A stretch of DNA of 64,000 nt from JAEUJM01 sp041918615 (GTDB taxonomy: Bacteria; Actinomycetota; Acidimicrobiia; Acidimicrobiales; DATDAH01), in contig JAYRVH010000030.1 of assembly GCA_041918615.1 (NCBI GenBank), forward strand, positions 284,817 to 348,816, given 5' to 3'. Positions 34,659 through 43,305 of the stretch are shown here, in pieces (position 1 is the first letter of the stretch; each line of letters opens with the position of its first letter). The notes beneath the pieces were generated by a model. That model saw only the letters and a program-made list of their open reading frames with translations. It was not told the DNA's origin and did no database searches. A program made the position numbers and the translations under genes.

Positions 34659-35892
34659 CGGCTATGACGACCTCGCGGTGGGCGTGCCCCGCGAGGACAC
34701 CGGCACGAACGCGGTGGACGGGGGCGCCGTCATCCTGATCCCCGGCTCCGAGTCCGGGCTCACCGCGTTGGGTAGCAGCGAGCGCCTGTCGGGGGCGAGC
34801 GGCAGGCTTGCGGGAACGCCGGAGTCCGGCGACCAGCTGGGCGCGACGCTCGCTGCGGGTGACTTCGATGCCGACGGCAGAGTCGACCTCGCCGTCGGCG
34901 CCCCCGGCGAGGACGTCGGCCCGGCCGACGCCGGCGCGGTCGTGATCGCGCGCGGGTCGGCCGACGGACCCACCGAGTCGCGGGCTCTCCAGCTCGTCTC
35001 GGGCAGCGCCGGTGTGGCGGGCGCGGCCCAGGCGGGCGATCTGCTGGGCGCCTCACTCGCCACCGGCGACCTCGACGGCGACGGCACCGACGACCTCGCC
35101 ATCGGCAGTCCCGGCCAGGACGTGGGCGCCGCCACCAACGCCGGACAGGTGATCGTCGTCCAAGGCTCGCCCCAGGGACTCGACCGATCGACCAGCCGAG
35201 AGGTCAGATCGGGGGCAGGTGGGGTGTCGGGGCGCGCGGAGCGCGACGACGTGTTCGGCGCCTCGGTCGCGATCGGCGATGTCGGGGGTGACGGTCCGGA
35301 AGATCTGATCGTCGGGGTCCCCGGTGAGGACGCGGCGGCCATCAACGACGGGGCCGTCACCCTCGTCCCGGGCTCCGCCACCGGCCCGACCGGAATCGGG
35401 TCCCGACAGTTCTGGTCCGGGAGCCAGGGCAGCGCCGGCACCCCGCAGGACGACGACCTGCTCGCCACCGCCCTGGCCGCGGCGGACGTGGACGGCGACG
35501 GTCGCTCCGAGATCCTGGCGGGCGTTCCCGGCAAGGACATCGGTCGCGCCACCAACGCCGGGGCGGTGCTGGTGATCGGGACCTTCGATGACGAACTGAC
35601 CTCGGAGTCAGCCGAGGTGGCGGGGACCGCGGAGAGCACCGACCGCTTCGGCAGGGGCGTGGCCACCGGCGACTTCAACGGCGACGGCTATGCCGACCTC
35701 GCCGCCACCGCTCCCACCGAGGCCGTGGGCGGCGTCGCCTCCACGGGCGCGCTGACGGTCCTGTCCGGTGTGGCGGGCTCGGGCCTCACGGGCGCCGGCA
35801 GCGAGGACTTCGTGCGGGGCCGCGACGGCCTGGCCGGCACCGCGAAGAAAGGCGACCAGTTCGGCGGGCTCCTCCCCCCGTACCTCTTCTGA
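34375..35892 (+). CDS. FG-GAP repeat beta-propeller, C-terminal part of the split M23 protein
   Basis: A 505-aa frame with seven FG-GAP/integrin-alpha-like repeats, each with a calcium-type loop: GDFNGDGYDD, GDFDGDGYDD, GDFDADGRVD, GDLDGDGTDD, GDVGGDGPED, ADVDGDGRSE and GDFNGDGYAD, each followed by a VGxPGxD-like strand. Seven repeats make a complete propeller. The sequence ends soon after an eighth partial repeat (KKGDQFGGLLPPYLF). It has no start or signal of its own, and its first 13 residues are out-of-frame peptidase linker, so it is best read as the continuation of the preceding frame. Confidence 0.72.
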   Translation: MPPRHRPPPRQWGGPTVTAGDFNGDGYDDVASGVPGKDAPGAADAGALTVLYGASAGVNTAGSQQFVPGVSALAGAAETGDAFGAAVVAGDFDGDGYDDLAVGVPREDTGTNAVDGGAVILIPGSESGLTALGSSERLSGASGRLAGTPESGDQLGATLAAGDFDADGRVDLAVGAPGEDVGPADAGAVVIARGSADGPTESRALQLVSGSAGVAGAAQAGDLLGASLATGDLDGDGTDDLAIGSPGQDVGAATNAGQVIVVQGSPQGLDRSTSREVRSGAGGVSGRAERDDVFGASVAIGDVGGDGPEDLIVGVPGEDAAAINDGAVTLVPGSATGPTGIGSRQFWSGSQGSAGTPQDDDLLATALAAADVDGDGRSEILAGVPGKDIGRATNAGAVLVIGTFDDELTSESAEVAGTAESTDRFGRGVATGDFNGDGYADLAATAPTEAVGGVASTGALTVLSGVAGSGLTGAGSEDFVRGRDGLAGTAKKGDQFGGLLPPYLF

Positions 35893-35925
35893 CGTACCTC
35901 CTCTGACCGGACGCCTCCACGGACC

Positions 35926-37059
35926 TCAAGTGGTCGCGGATTCCGCGTTCATGAGGGTGTGCATGCGGTCGGTCGACTCGATGCACTCCTCGACCATGTC
36001 GTAGATCACGTCACGGGTGCGGCGGACCTTGTTCATCTGGCCGACGATCTGGCCTACCGGGTTGAAGTTCACGTCCTTGGCGGGATCGGGGTAGAGGTGG
36101 CCGCGTGCCACCGCGTCGCCCGTCACCATGAACTGCAACGGCATGCCCAGTGGCTTCGGGGTGTCCTCGCGCTCCCATGCCTCGGTCCAGTCGTTTCGCA
36201 GCATGCGACACGGCTTCCCGGTCCACGAGCGCGAGCGCACGGTGTCCCGGCTGCCGGCCTCGAGGTAGGAGGCCATCTGCGACGGCGGGATGTCGGCCTC
36301 CTCGACGGTGAGCCACAGCGAGCCGGTCCATACCCCCTGGGCACCCATCGTGAGCGCTGCAGCCATCTGGCGACCGCTTCCTATGCCACCGGCGGCGAGC
36401 ACCGGCGTCGGCGCCACCGCATCGATGACCTCGGGCCACAGCACCATGCTGCCCACCTCGCCCGTGTGGCCACCGCCCTCGGTGCCCTGCGCGATCACGA
36501 TGTCCACGCCGGCGTTCTTGTGCCGCACCGCCTGTGACGCGGCGCCGCAGAGCGCCGCGACGAGGCGCCCGGTCTCGTGGATCTCCTCGATGATCTCGGG
36601 CGGTGGGGTTCCGAGGGCGTTGGCGATCAGCTTCACTTTTTCGTGGCGCAGGGCCTCGTGCACCTGGGGCGTCGCGGTGGCCTCGGTCCAGCCGAGCAGC
36701 GACACGCGCTGGTGGTCCTCGGGGAGCTCGGGCACGTCGTGCTCGGCGAGCAGGGTCGCCACGAACTCGCGGTGCTCGGCAGGGATCATGGCGTTGAGGT
36801 CGCTGGTGAGCTTCTCGACGTCCATCTCGCCCATGCCCTCGTACTTGCCCGGGATGACGATGTCGACGCCGTAGGGCTTGTCACCCACGTGCTCGTCGAT
36901 CCAGTCGAGCTCGACGGCGAGCTGCTCGGGCGTGAAGCCCACTGCGCCGAGCACACCGAGGCCCCCGGCGTTGCTGACGGCGGCGACGACGTCGCGACAG
37001 TGGGTGAAGGCGAAGATCGGGAATTCGATCCCGAGCCGGTCACAGAGTTCGGTGTGCAT
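35926..37059 (-). CDS. nitronate monooxygenase/NPD-like flavoprotein
   Basis: A 377-aa FMN-dependent TIM-barrel protein: RLGIEFPIFAFTHCRDVVAAVSNAGGLGVLGA-type N-terminus (residues 8-40), VDIVIAQGTEGGGHTGEVGSM near 193-213 (the conserved His) and PVLAAGGIGSGRQMAAALTMGAQGV near 228-250 for FMN phosphate. Members oxidise nitronates, or serve as enoyl reductases or 2-nitropropane dioxygenase-like enzymes in lipid or xenobiotic metabolism. A CTGAC-type operator with one mismatch lies 13 bases before the ATG. Confidence 0.88.
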   Translation of the reverse strand: MHTELCDRLGIEFPIFAFTHCRDVVAAVSNAGGLGVLGAVGFTPEQLAVELDWIDEHVGDKPYGVDIVIPGKYEGMGEMDVEKLTSDLNAMIPAEHREFVATLLAEHDVPELPEDHQRVSLLGWTEATATPQVHEALRHEKVKLIANALGTPPPEIIEEIHETGRLVAALCGAASQAVRHKNAGVDIVIAQGTEGGGHTGEVGSMVLWPEVIDAVAPTPVLAAGGIGSGRQMAAALTMGAQGVWTGSLWLTVEEADIPPSQMASYLEAGSRDTVRSRSWTGKPCRMLRNDWTEAWEREDTPKPLGMPLQFMVTGDAVARGHLYPDPAKDVNFNPVGQIVGQMNKVRRTRDVIYDMVEECIESTDRMHTLMNAESATT

Positions 37060-37071
37060 GTGGGTCCCTTT

Positions 37072-37086
37072 CGGACAGTGGGTCAG
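37072..37086 (-). promoter_or_regulatory. CTGAC-N5-GTCAG-like operator upstream of the NMO gene
   Basis: Plus-strand CGGACAGTGGGTCAG. The right arm and core GTGGGTCAG match the site at 22894, and the left arm has one mismatch. Close to the start codon at 37059. Confidence 0.35.
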
Positions 37087-37092
37087 AAGCGG

Positions 37093-37152
37093 TCACGCGG
37101 GTGTGCAGGCGACCGGCATGGCCTTGATGTCGTTGACGAGCTCCGACACCAT
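37093..37152 (-). pseudogene. C-terminal relic of a cytochrome P450
   Basis: The minus strand encodes MVSELVNDIKAMPVACTPA followed by a stop, preceded in frame by EPSR. This matches the usual C-terminus of actinobacterial steroid- or fatty-acid-type P450s (R-S-N-F-V-N-G-I-K-x-M-P-V). The upstream P450 body is absent: the ligase gene begins its own 3' end here. A deletion probably removed most of a P450 gene. Confidence 0.45.
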
Positions 37153-37168
37153 ACGACTCGGCTCGCCT

Positions 37169-38722
37169 TCAGCCGTCGCGATGCGGGCTGTACTGCGCCC
37201 GCAGCTCGTGCTTGACGATCTTGCCCGTGGGGTTACGGGGCAGGCTTTCGGCGATCTCGAGCTGCTCGGGCACCTTCTGGATCATCAGGCCCTCACCGGC
37301 CAGGTGGTCCCGCATCTCGTCCGGTGTGAGGGGGTCACCGGCATCCGCGGGCACCACCACCGCGCACGCCCGCTCGCCCGAGGCGGGGTCGGGCAGGCCG
37401 ATGACCGCCACGTCGGCCACCTTGGGGTGGGTGAAGAGCAGGTCCTCCACCTCCTTGGCACTGATGTTCTCGCCCTTGCGGATGATGATGTCCTTCAGGC
37501 GGCCGGTGATCGTGACGTAGCCCTCGTCGTCGGCCGTGCCCAGATCGCCCGTGCGGAAGTAGCCGTCCTCGTCGAAGGCATCCTTGTCCAGCTCGGCGTC
37601 GAGGTAGCCCAGCATCAGCTGCGGGGCCTTTGCCCGGATCTCACCCTCCTCGTTCGGGCCGGCGAGCCGGCCGTCGAGGGTGACGATGCGCAGGTCGACA
37701 CCAGCCATGGGCCGGCCCTCGGTGTCGGACTTCTTCTGGTCCGGGTCGCCCACCGCCACCAGGGTCAGGATGGGGGCCTCGGTGAGCCCGTAGCCCGACA
37801 GGATGCCGACCCCACCGACCTCGTTCTTCATCTCCAGGTGGAGGTTCGGCGGCTTGGGCGCGCCACCGCCGGGGAAGGCCCGCACATCCGCGAACAGGGG
37901 CTCGTCGGGGTTCTGGCGTTGGGCCGCCAGGTAGGCCATGTGGAACGGGGTGCCGGCCCCCGCGAGGGTCACCCCCTCGGCTGCGAGCACGCCGATGGTG
38001 GTGGCGGGGTCGAAGGCCTCGACCATGATGCTCGCGCTCCCGAACTGCAGGCCGGTGAGCAGCCAGGTGATGCCGCCGATGTGGGTGAACGGGAACACCA
38101 TCGCGCCACGATCCTGCTCGGTCACCTCGTAACGGTCACCCATGCCTTTGGCGATGGCGGCAATGGTGGCGTCGGTGTGGCGGGCGCCCTTGGGATCGGC
38201 CGTGGTCCCGGACGTGTAGAAGAGCCAGCGGACGGGCAGTTCGCCAGGATCGTCGGGGGTGGCGGGCGGCGGTGGCAGCGTCGCGGGGTCACCGTTCGGG
38301 AGCTCCCGGTCGCACACCAGCACGTCGACACCGCCCACCTCGTCGGCGATCTCGCGGGCCATGGCCTCGAAGTCGAAGGCCTTCCAGACCGACGGGACGA
38401 CGATCAGCCTCGTGCCGGCCTGGCGGGCGACGAAGCTCACCTCACGCTTGCGGTAGATGGGCAGGATCGGGTTCTGGACGATGCCCAGCCGCGACAGGGC
38501 GCACACCAGGATCATCGACTCGAACCAGGTGGGCAGCTGCCACGACACCACGTCGCCCTCGCCGAGGCCGCGGTCCGCCAACCCGGCGGCAACGCGCTCG
38601 CACTCGTTCCTGAACTCGCCGAAGGTCAGTCGCCGGCCGTCCTCGTCCACCGCCATCTCGGCATCGGGCGTCGCCGCGGCCCGGCGCTCGACCAGCTCCC
38701 ACAAGGTGCGTCCTTCGAGCAT
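37169..38722 (-). CDS. AMP-dependent acyl-CoA ligase (class I adenylate-forming)
   Basis: A 517-aa ANL enzyme: FYTSGTTADPKGARHT near residue 168 (P-loop), GYGLTEAPILT near 305, GYFRTGDLGTADDEGYVTITGRLKDIIIRKGENISAKEVE around 385-425 (several contacts), and NPTGKIVKHELR near the end with the catalytic Lys. A GAGGAG ribosome site 7 bases from the ATG sets the start. It is downstream of an amidohydrolase/ALDH operon on the same strand and may belong to it. The AMP ligase probably activates a cyclic or fatty carboxylic acid. Confidence 0.88.
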   Translation of the reverse strand: MLEGRTLWELVERRAAATPDAEMAVDEDGRRLTFGEFRNECERVAAGLADRGLGEGDVVSWQLPTWFESMILVCALSRLGIVQNPILPIYRKREVSFVARQAGTRLIVVPSVWKAFDFEAMAREIADEVGGVDVLVCDRELPNGDPATLPPPPATPDDPGELPVRWLFYTSGTTADPKGARHTDATIAAIAKGMGDRYEVTEQDRGAMVFPFTHIGGITWLLTGLQFGSASIMVEAFDPATTIGVLAAEGVTLAGAGTPFHMAYLAAQRQNPDEPLFADVRAFPGGGAPKPPNLHLEMKNEVGGVGILSGYGLTEAPILTLVAVGDPDQKKSDTEGRPMAGVDLRIVTLDGRLAGPNEEGEIRAKAPQLMLGYLDAELDKDAFDEDGYFRTGDLGTADDEGYVTITGRLKDIIIRKGENISAKEVEDLLFTHPKVADVAVIGLPDPASGERACAVVVPADAGDPLTPDEMRDHLAGEGLMIQKVPEQLEIAESLPRNPTGKIVKHELRAQYSPHRDG

Positions 38723-38797
38723 CAGCAGCTCCTCGTCGATCTTGGCCCGGTCGATCCAGGCCTGGTCGGTTCAGGCCCGGTGTCCCAGGACCGATGG

Positions 38798-40555
38798 TCA
38801 GTCCGTCGGGGCGAAAGCAGTTCGGGGGCGCAACACCTGACCGGGAAGCCCCGAGCCCTCGACCAGCACCCCGTCGCGCACGATGGGCACCCCGTTGACG
38901 ATGGTGGCATGGACGCCCGCGGGCCGCGAGGTGAACCGTCCTTCGCCGTTCGGGAAGTCGTGCACGAACTCCTTGTGGTCCGGACTGATGGTGTCGGGGT
39001 CGAAGACCATGATGTCGGCTGCGAAGAAGGGGCGCAGCATGCCTCGGTCGGCGAAGCCGAGCAATGCCGCGGGCAACTGGGTGAGCTGGCGGATGCCCTC
39101 TTCCAGCGTCCATGCCCCCCACTCCCGCACCCAGTACCGCAGGAAGTAGCTGCTCCACTCGGCGCCGTCGTCGCGGTCGAGGTGGGCCCCGCCGTCGGAC
39201 GTCCCGAGCAACATGTGCGGGTCGAGCTGGGCGACTCGGGTGCCCTCGCGCCACGCGGGGGTCTCGGTCTTCCACACGAACTCGACGGCGAGGTCCTCCG
39301 AGAGGGCGAGGTCCACCATGGCGTCCTCCTCGGCGACACCCCGCTCCGCGGCGATCTCCTTCACCGAGCGGCCCACGTACCCCTCGTTCTCGGGCAGGGT
39401 GACGCGGCTCACGTGCAGCGTGGACCAGTGCGGCGGCGGCAGGGTGGGCCCCTTGGCCGCGTCCTTGTTGGGGTGCTTCACCGACCCTCGGATCGCGGCC
39501 CGGAAGGCCTCGTCGTGTAAGAGGGCGGTGCGCTCGGCGACGGTGCTCGCCTCGGTGAACAGGCGGTTGAGCTCGAGCACACCCTGGTAGAGGCTCGTCC
39601 CCGCGGCCAGGGTGAAGGTGCGGTTGAACGGCTTGGCCATGAGCAGCGAGTAGACCGCGGCACCGCGTTCGGTGGCCTCGTCGACGAACCGCTTTGCGTT
39701 GTCCCATCCCGCCGTGGGCGCATCGACCTTCGAGCGGGCGCCCAGGCCCTGGATGATGACCGGCATGCGACTGATGGTGCTGAGCCGGATGAGCTCTTCC
39801 TCGCCCTCGGCGTCGAGGCCGCCGATCGACCCGAAGGGCAGGTAGGCGATCGTGCCGCCGTTGTGCCGGCCCGCCTCGGCCACCAGGGCCTCGAGCTCCG
39901 CCTTGGAGGACACCCGGCTGGGAACCGGGCGGTCGTAGGAGTCGAAGTGGGTGGGGGCGTGCGAGGACGAGAACCCGGCCGCGCCCGCCTCCATGGCCTC
40001 GCCCACGATGCGGCACATGGCCGCGACCTCTTCGTCGGTGGCCTCGCGCTCGAACGACGCGTCACCCATCACGAAGCGCCGCACCGCCGAGTGCCCGATG
40101 TAGCACGCCAGGTTCACACCGAGCTTGCCCTCCCGGGCGGCCAGGTACTCGGGGAAGGTCTCGAAGTCCCACGGCAGGCCGTCGAGCGCCTTCGGCGACA
40201 TGCCTTCGACGCGGGCGAACATCTGGGTGATGAAGCCGCGATCGTCGGCCCGGGTCGGAGCGATCGAAAAGCCACAGTTGCCGGCGAGGACGGTGGTGAC
40301 ACCGTGGTAGCAGGACGAGGTGGCGTAGGGATCGAACGTGAGCTGAGGGTCGTAGTGCGTGTGCGCGTCGACGATGCCGGGGGCGACCACGAGGCCCGTC
40401 GCGTCGATGACCTGATCGGCCTCGGCGGCATCGACGAACCCGACCTCGGTGATGCGCCCGTCCTTCACTCCCACGTCGGCCCGGCGACGGGGCAGGCCCG
40501 AGCCGTCGACGACCGTTCCGTTGACGATGGCCAGGTCGAACCGCTTGTCTGTCAC
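38798..40555 (-). CDS. amidohydrolase family protein, D-aminoacylase/amidohydrolase-3 type
   Basis: A 585-aa protein with VDAHTHYDPQ (HxH) near residue 64, GNCGFSIAPT near 94 (bridging Cys), YIGHSAVRRFVMG near 150, FSSSHAPTHFD near 195 and LLGTSDGGAHLDR near 455 (catalytic Asp). It is similar in length and motifs to the protein at 2294-4042, so the two are paralogs. It sits 34 bases after the ALDH gene in what looks like one operon controlled from 43245. Substrate unknown. Confidence 0.85.
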   Translation of the reverse strand: MTDKRFDLAIVNGTVVDGSGLPRRRADVGVKDGRITEVGFVDAAEADQVIDATGLVVAPGIVDAHTHYDPQLTFDPYATSSCYHGVTTVLAGNCGFSIAPTRADDRGFITQMFARVEGMSPKALDGLPWDFETFPEYLAAREGKLGVNLACYIGHSAVRRFVMGDASFEREATDEEVAAMCRIVGEAMEAGAAGFSSSHAPTHFDSYDRPVPSRVSSKAELEALVAEAGRHNGGTIAYLPFGSIGGLDAEGEEELIRLSTISRMPVIIQGLGARSKVDAPTAGWDNAKRFVDEATERGAAVYSLLMAKPFNRTFTLAAGTSLYQGVLELNRLFTEASTVAERTALLHDEAFRAAIRGSVKHPNKDAAKGPTLPPPHWSTLHVSRVTLPENEGYVGRSVKEIAAERGVAEEDAMVDLALSEDLAVEFVWKTETPAWREGTRVAQLDPHMLLGTSDGGAHLDRDDGAEWSSYFLRYWVREWGAWTLEEGIRQLTQLPAALLGFADRGMLRPFFAADIMVFDPDTISPDHKEFVHDFPNGEGRFTSRPAGVHATIVNGVPIVRDGVLVEGSGLPGQVLRPRTAFAPTD

Positions 40556-40589
40556 TGCGCCAATCCTCCGGTCACGTCGCTCCTCGGGG

Positions 40590-42050
40590 TCACGTCGCCC
40601 ACACGATCGACTGGAGCTCGCTGTAGGCGTGGAGGCCGAACGAGCCGCCGTCGCGGCCCACGCCGCTCATCTTGAAGCCACCGAACGGGGCCTCGTGGTT
40701 GCGCTGCAGGGTGTTGATGCCCACGTTGCCGCTGCGCAATTGCTGGGCGATGCCGAACGCCCGGTTGCTGTCGCCGGTCCACAGGTAGTCGTAGAGGCCG
40801 AAGGGCGTGCCGTTGGCCAGGGCCACCGCTTCGTCGTCGTCATCGAAGGGCATGGCCACCACGACCGGGCCGAAGACCTCCTCTTGCGCCACCGCCATGT
40901 CGATGGTGGCGTCGGCGAGCAGCGTGGGTGGCACGTACCAGCCGGTGTCGGGCAGCGACGCCTCACCTCCCGCCATCATCACGGCGCCCTCGTCGGTCCC
41001 GGCCGCCACGTAGCCGCGCACCCGGTCCTGATGGGCCTCGGTGATCAGGGGGCCGACGATGGTGTCGGGGGCCAGCGGGTCGCCCACCTTCAGGTGGCCG
41101 GCGAAGGCCGCCAGGCGCTCGACCACCTCGTCGTACACGCCCCGTTGGGCGAGCACCCGGGTCGGGGCGGTGCAGATCTGACCGGAGTGGAAGGCCCAGG
41201 TGCTGCCGGTGCCCGACACCGCGGCATCGAGGTCCGCGTCGTCGAAGATCACGCTCGCTCCCTTGCCACCGAGCTCGAGCAGCAGGCGCTTCATGGATCG
41301 CCCTGCGACCTCGGCGATGCGGGTGCCGACCGCCGTGCTGCCGGTGAAGCTGATCATGTCCACGTCGGGCGATGCCACCAGGGCCTCGGCCGCCTCGGGA
41401 CCGGACGAGTTCACGACGTTGACCACCCCCGGCGGGAAGCCCGCCTCGTGGAGGAGGGCCACGAGCTCGAGGACCGCGAGCGGGTCCTGCGGTGCGGGCT
41501 TGACGACCACCGTGTTCCCCATGGCCAGGGCGGGACAGATCTTGCCCGCCATGTTGGTCATCGGGAAGTTGTACGAGGTGATGGCGGCCACGACGCCCAC
41601 GGGCTCGCGAACGACCACGGCGCCGACGAGACCGCCCGGGGCGAGCGGGGTGGCGGCCTGCTCGGCGGGAGGGAGCGGGATCCGGCTGGGCTCGAGCGCG
41701 CCTCTGGCGTAGCGACGGAAGCGGGCGACAGCCTGGGGAATCTGGAGGGACCGGGTGACGGCGAGGGTGGCCCCGGTCTCGGCCTGCACCAGGGGCACGA
41801 GGTCGGCCATGCGCTCGTCGAGCAGGTCGGCGGCCCGGTTGAGCAGGGCGGCGCGCTCGGCGGGCGCTGTGCGCGACCACGAGGGGAAGGCGGCGGCAGC
41901 GGCGGCAGCCGCATCGGCGGCATCGGCCGCGGTGGACTGCGGCGCATGACCGACCACCGACTCGGTGGACGGGTTGATCACCTCGTAGGTGCCCCCCGCC
42001 CCCTCGACCCACTCGCCGCCGACGAGGAGCCGGCCCGAACGGCTAGCCAT
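40590..42050 (-). CDS. aldehyde dehydrogenase family protein
   Basis: A 486-aa NAD(P)-dependent ALDH with the full catalytic set: Asn 161 (SYNFPMTN), Lys 184 (VVVKPAPQDP), Glu 259 (LLLELGGKGAS) and nucleophile Cys 293 (HSGQICTAPTRV), plus EVFGPVVVAMPF and the C-terminal APFGGFKMSGVGRDGG. It oxidises an aldehyde to the acid, perhaps the substrate of the ligase downstream. The ATG overlaps the upstream amidohydrolase-2 gene by 8 bases, which proves co-transcription. Confidence 0.9.
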   Translation of the reverse strand: MASRSGRLLVGGEWVEGAGGTYEVINPSTESVVGHAPQSTAADAADAAAAAAAAFPSWSRTAPAERAALLNRAADLLDERMADLVPLVQAETGATLAVTRSLQIPQAVARFRRYARGALEPSRIPLPPAEQAATPLAPGGLVGAVVVREPVGVVAAITSYNFPMTNMAGKICPALAMGNTVVVKPAPQDPLAVLELVALLHEAGFPPGVVNVVNSSGPEAAEALVASPDVDMISFTGSTAVGTRIAEVAGRSMKRLLLELGGKGASVIFDDADLDAAVSGTGSTWAFHSGQICTAPTRVLAQRGVYDEVVERLAAFAGHLKVGDPLAPDTIVGPLITEAHQDRVRGYVAAGTDEGAVMMAGGEASLPDTGWYVPPTLLADATIDMAVAQEEVFGPVVVAMPFDDDDEAVALANGTPFGLYDYLWTGDSNRAFGIAQQLRSGNVGINTLQRNHEAPFGGFKMSGVGRDGGSFGLHAYSELQSIVWAT

Positions 42051-43245
42051 CGAGGTCGAGGTCCAGCATCTTGATCGCGTTGCCCCGGACGATCTTGCGC
42101 ACGACCTCGGTCGGCAGATGGCCCATCTGCTTCTCGGCCATCTCCAGGCTGTGGGGCCACGTCGAGTCCGAGTGGGGGTAGTCGGTCTCGAAGGTGATGT
42201 TGTCCACCCCGACCCGGGCGAGCGACTCCAGGCCGTGCTCGTCGTCGAAGAAGCAGCCGTACACCTGTCGGTAGTAGTAGGTGGAAGGAGGCACGGGCAC
42301 CCGGTCCGCGACCCCGCCCCAGGCCCGGTTGTGCTCCCAGACCTTGTCGCAGCGTTCGAGGATGTAGGGGATCCAGCCGATCTGACCCTCGCTGTAGGCG
42401 AGCTTCAACGTGGGGAACTCCTCGAGCCAACCGGAGAAGAGCCAGTCGACCAGCGACGACATGGCGTTGCCGAACGTGAGCGACGACCCGACCGCCGCCG
42501 GCGCATCGGCGGACGTGGACGGCATCTTCGAGGACGAGCCGATGTGCATGCAGATGACCGTGCCGGTCTCGGCACAGGCCCGGATGAAGGGCTCCCAGTG
42601 CCGACCGGCGTCGTGGATGGACGGGAGTCCGAGGTACGGCGGTATCTCCGAGAACGTGACGGCCCGAACACCTCGTGCCGCGTTGCGGTGGATCTCGGCA
42701 GCCGCCAGCTGCGGATCCCACAGGGGAACGATGCAGAGCGGGATGAGACGGCCGCCGGAGCCGGCGCACCACTCGTCGAGCATCCAGTCGTTGTAGGCCT
42801 CGACGCACAGCTTGGCGAGGTCCTTGTCCTTGGCCTCGAGGAAGGTCTGCCCGCAGAAGCGGGGGAAGCTGGGGAAGCAGAGCGACGCCTCGACGTGGTT
42901 GAGGTCCATGTCGGCGAGACGGGGCACGGGGTCGAAGCACCCGGGCCGCATCTCCTCGTACGTGATGGCGGTGATCTTCACGTCGTCACGGTCGAAGCCC
43001 GCCGCCGCCGAGAGCCGGGTGGTCGGGATCTTCTTGTTCTCGTAGTGCCACCAGTCGCACGGTGGACCCTCGCCGCCGGTGAACGACATCTTGCCGCCGA
43101 CGTAGGTCATCTCACCGAGCGGCGCCCGCACCGAGCGGGGGCCGGCCTCGCGGTACCTCGCCGGCAGGCGGTTGGCCCAGACGTCGGGCGGCTCGATCAC
43201 GTGGTCGTCGACCGAGATGATCCGGGGAAATTCGGAGGCCGTCAT
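42043..43245 (-). CDS. amidohydrolase-2 family metal-dependent hydrolase
   Basis: A 400-aa amidohydrolase-2 protein: IISVDDHVIEPPDVW (residues 9-23, metal start), SFPRFCGQTFLEAKDKDL near 127, ICMHIGSSSKM near 234 (metal His), and TFETDYPHSDSTWPHS near 362 (catalytic His and Asp). First gene of the operon running to 38798 or beyond. A TACGAT -10 lies 8 bases before its ATG and a KstR-like palindrome lies just upstream, where the -35 would be, so a TetR-type repressor probably controls the operon. Paralog of 4112-5386. Confidence 0.87.
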   Translation of the reverse strand: MTASEFPRIISVDDHVIEPPDVWANRLPARYREAGPRSVRAPLGEMTYVGGKMSFTGGEGPPCDWWHYENKKIPTTRLSAAAGFDRDDVKITAITYEEMRPGCFDPVPRLADMDLNHVEASLCFPSFPRFCGQTFLEAKDKDLAKLCVEAYNDWMLDEWCAGSGGRLIPLCIVPLWDPQLAAAEIHRNAARGVRAVTFSEIPPYLGLPSIHDAGRHWEPFIRACAETGTVICMHIGSSSKMPSTSADAPAAVGSSLTFGNAMSSLVDWLFSGWLEEFPTLKLAYSEGQIGWIPYILERCDKVWEHNRAWGGVADRVPVPPSTYYYRQVYGCFFDDEHGLESLARVGVDNITFETDYPHSDSTWPHSLEMAEKQMGHLPTEVVRKIVRGNAIKMLDLDLDG

Positions 43246-43253
43246 CGAGCCGG

Positions 43254-43289
43254 ATCGTAGTACCCGGAATTGGAATCTGTTCTAATTCC
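43254..43289 (-). promoter_or_regulatory. promoter and KstR/TetR-like operator of the amidohydrolase-ALDH operon
   Basis: 43266-43289 is an imperfect 24-base palindrome, GGAATT...AATTCC, in which 9 of 12 pairs match. On the minus strand it contains TAGAACAGATTCCA, one mismatch from TNNAACNNGTTNNA. Seven bases further down is TACGAT (43259-43254), a -10 ending 8 bases before the ATG. The repressor would cover the -35. Confidence 0.6.
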
Positions 43290-43305
43290 CGGGGGCGGGC
43301 CCGTG

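Noticed and set aside
36878..39520. An 880-codon plus-strand open frame
   Set aside because: It is a shadow of NMO, the acyl-CoA ligase and the amidohydrolase on the minus strand, which have complete catalytic motifs.
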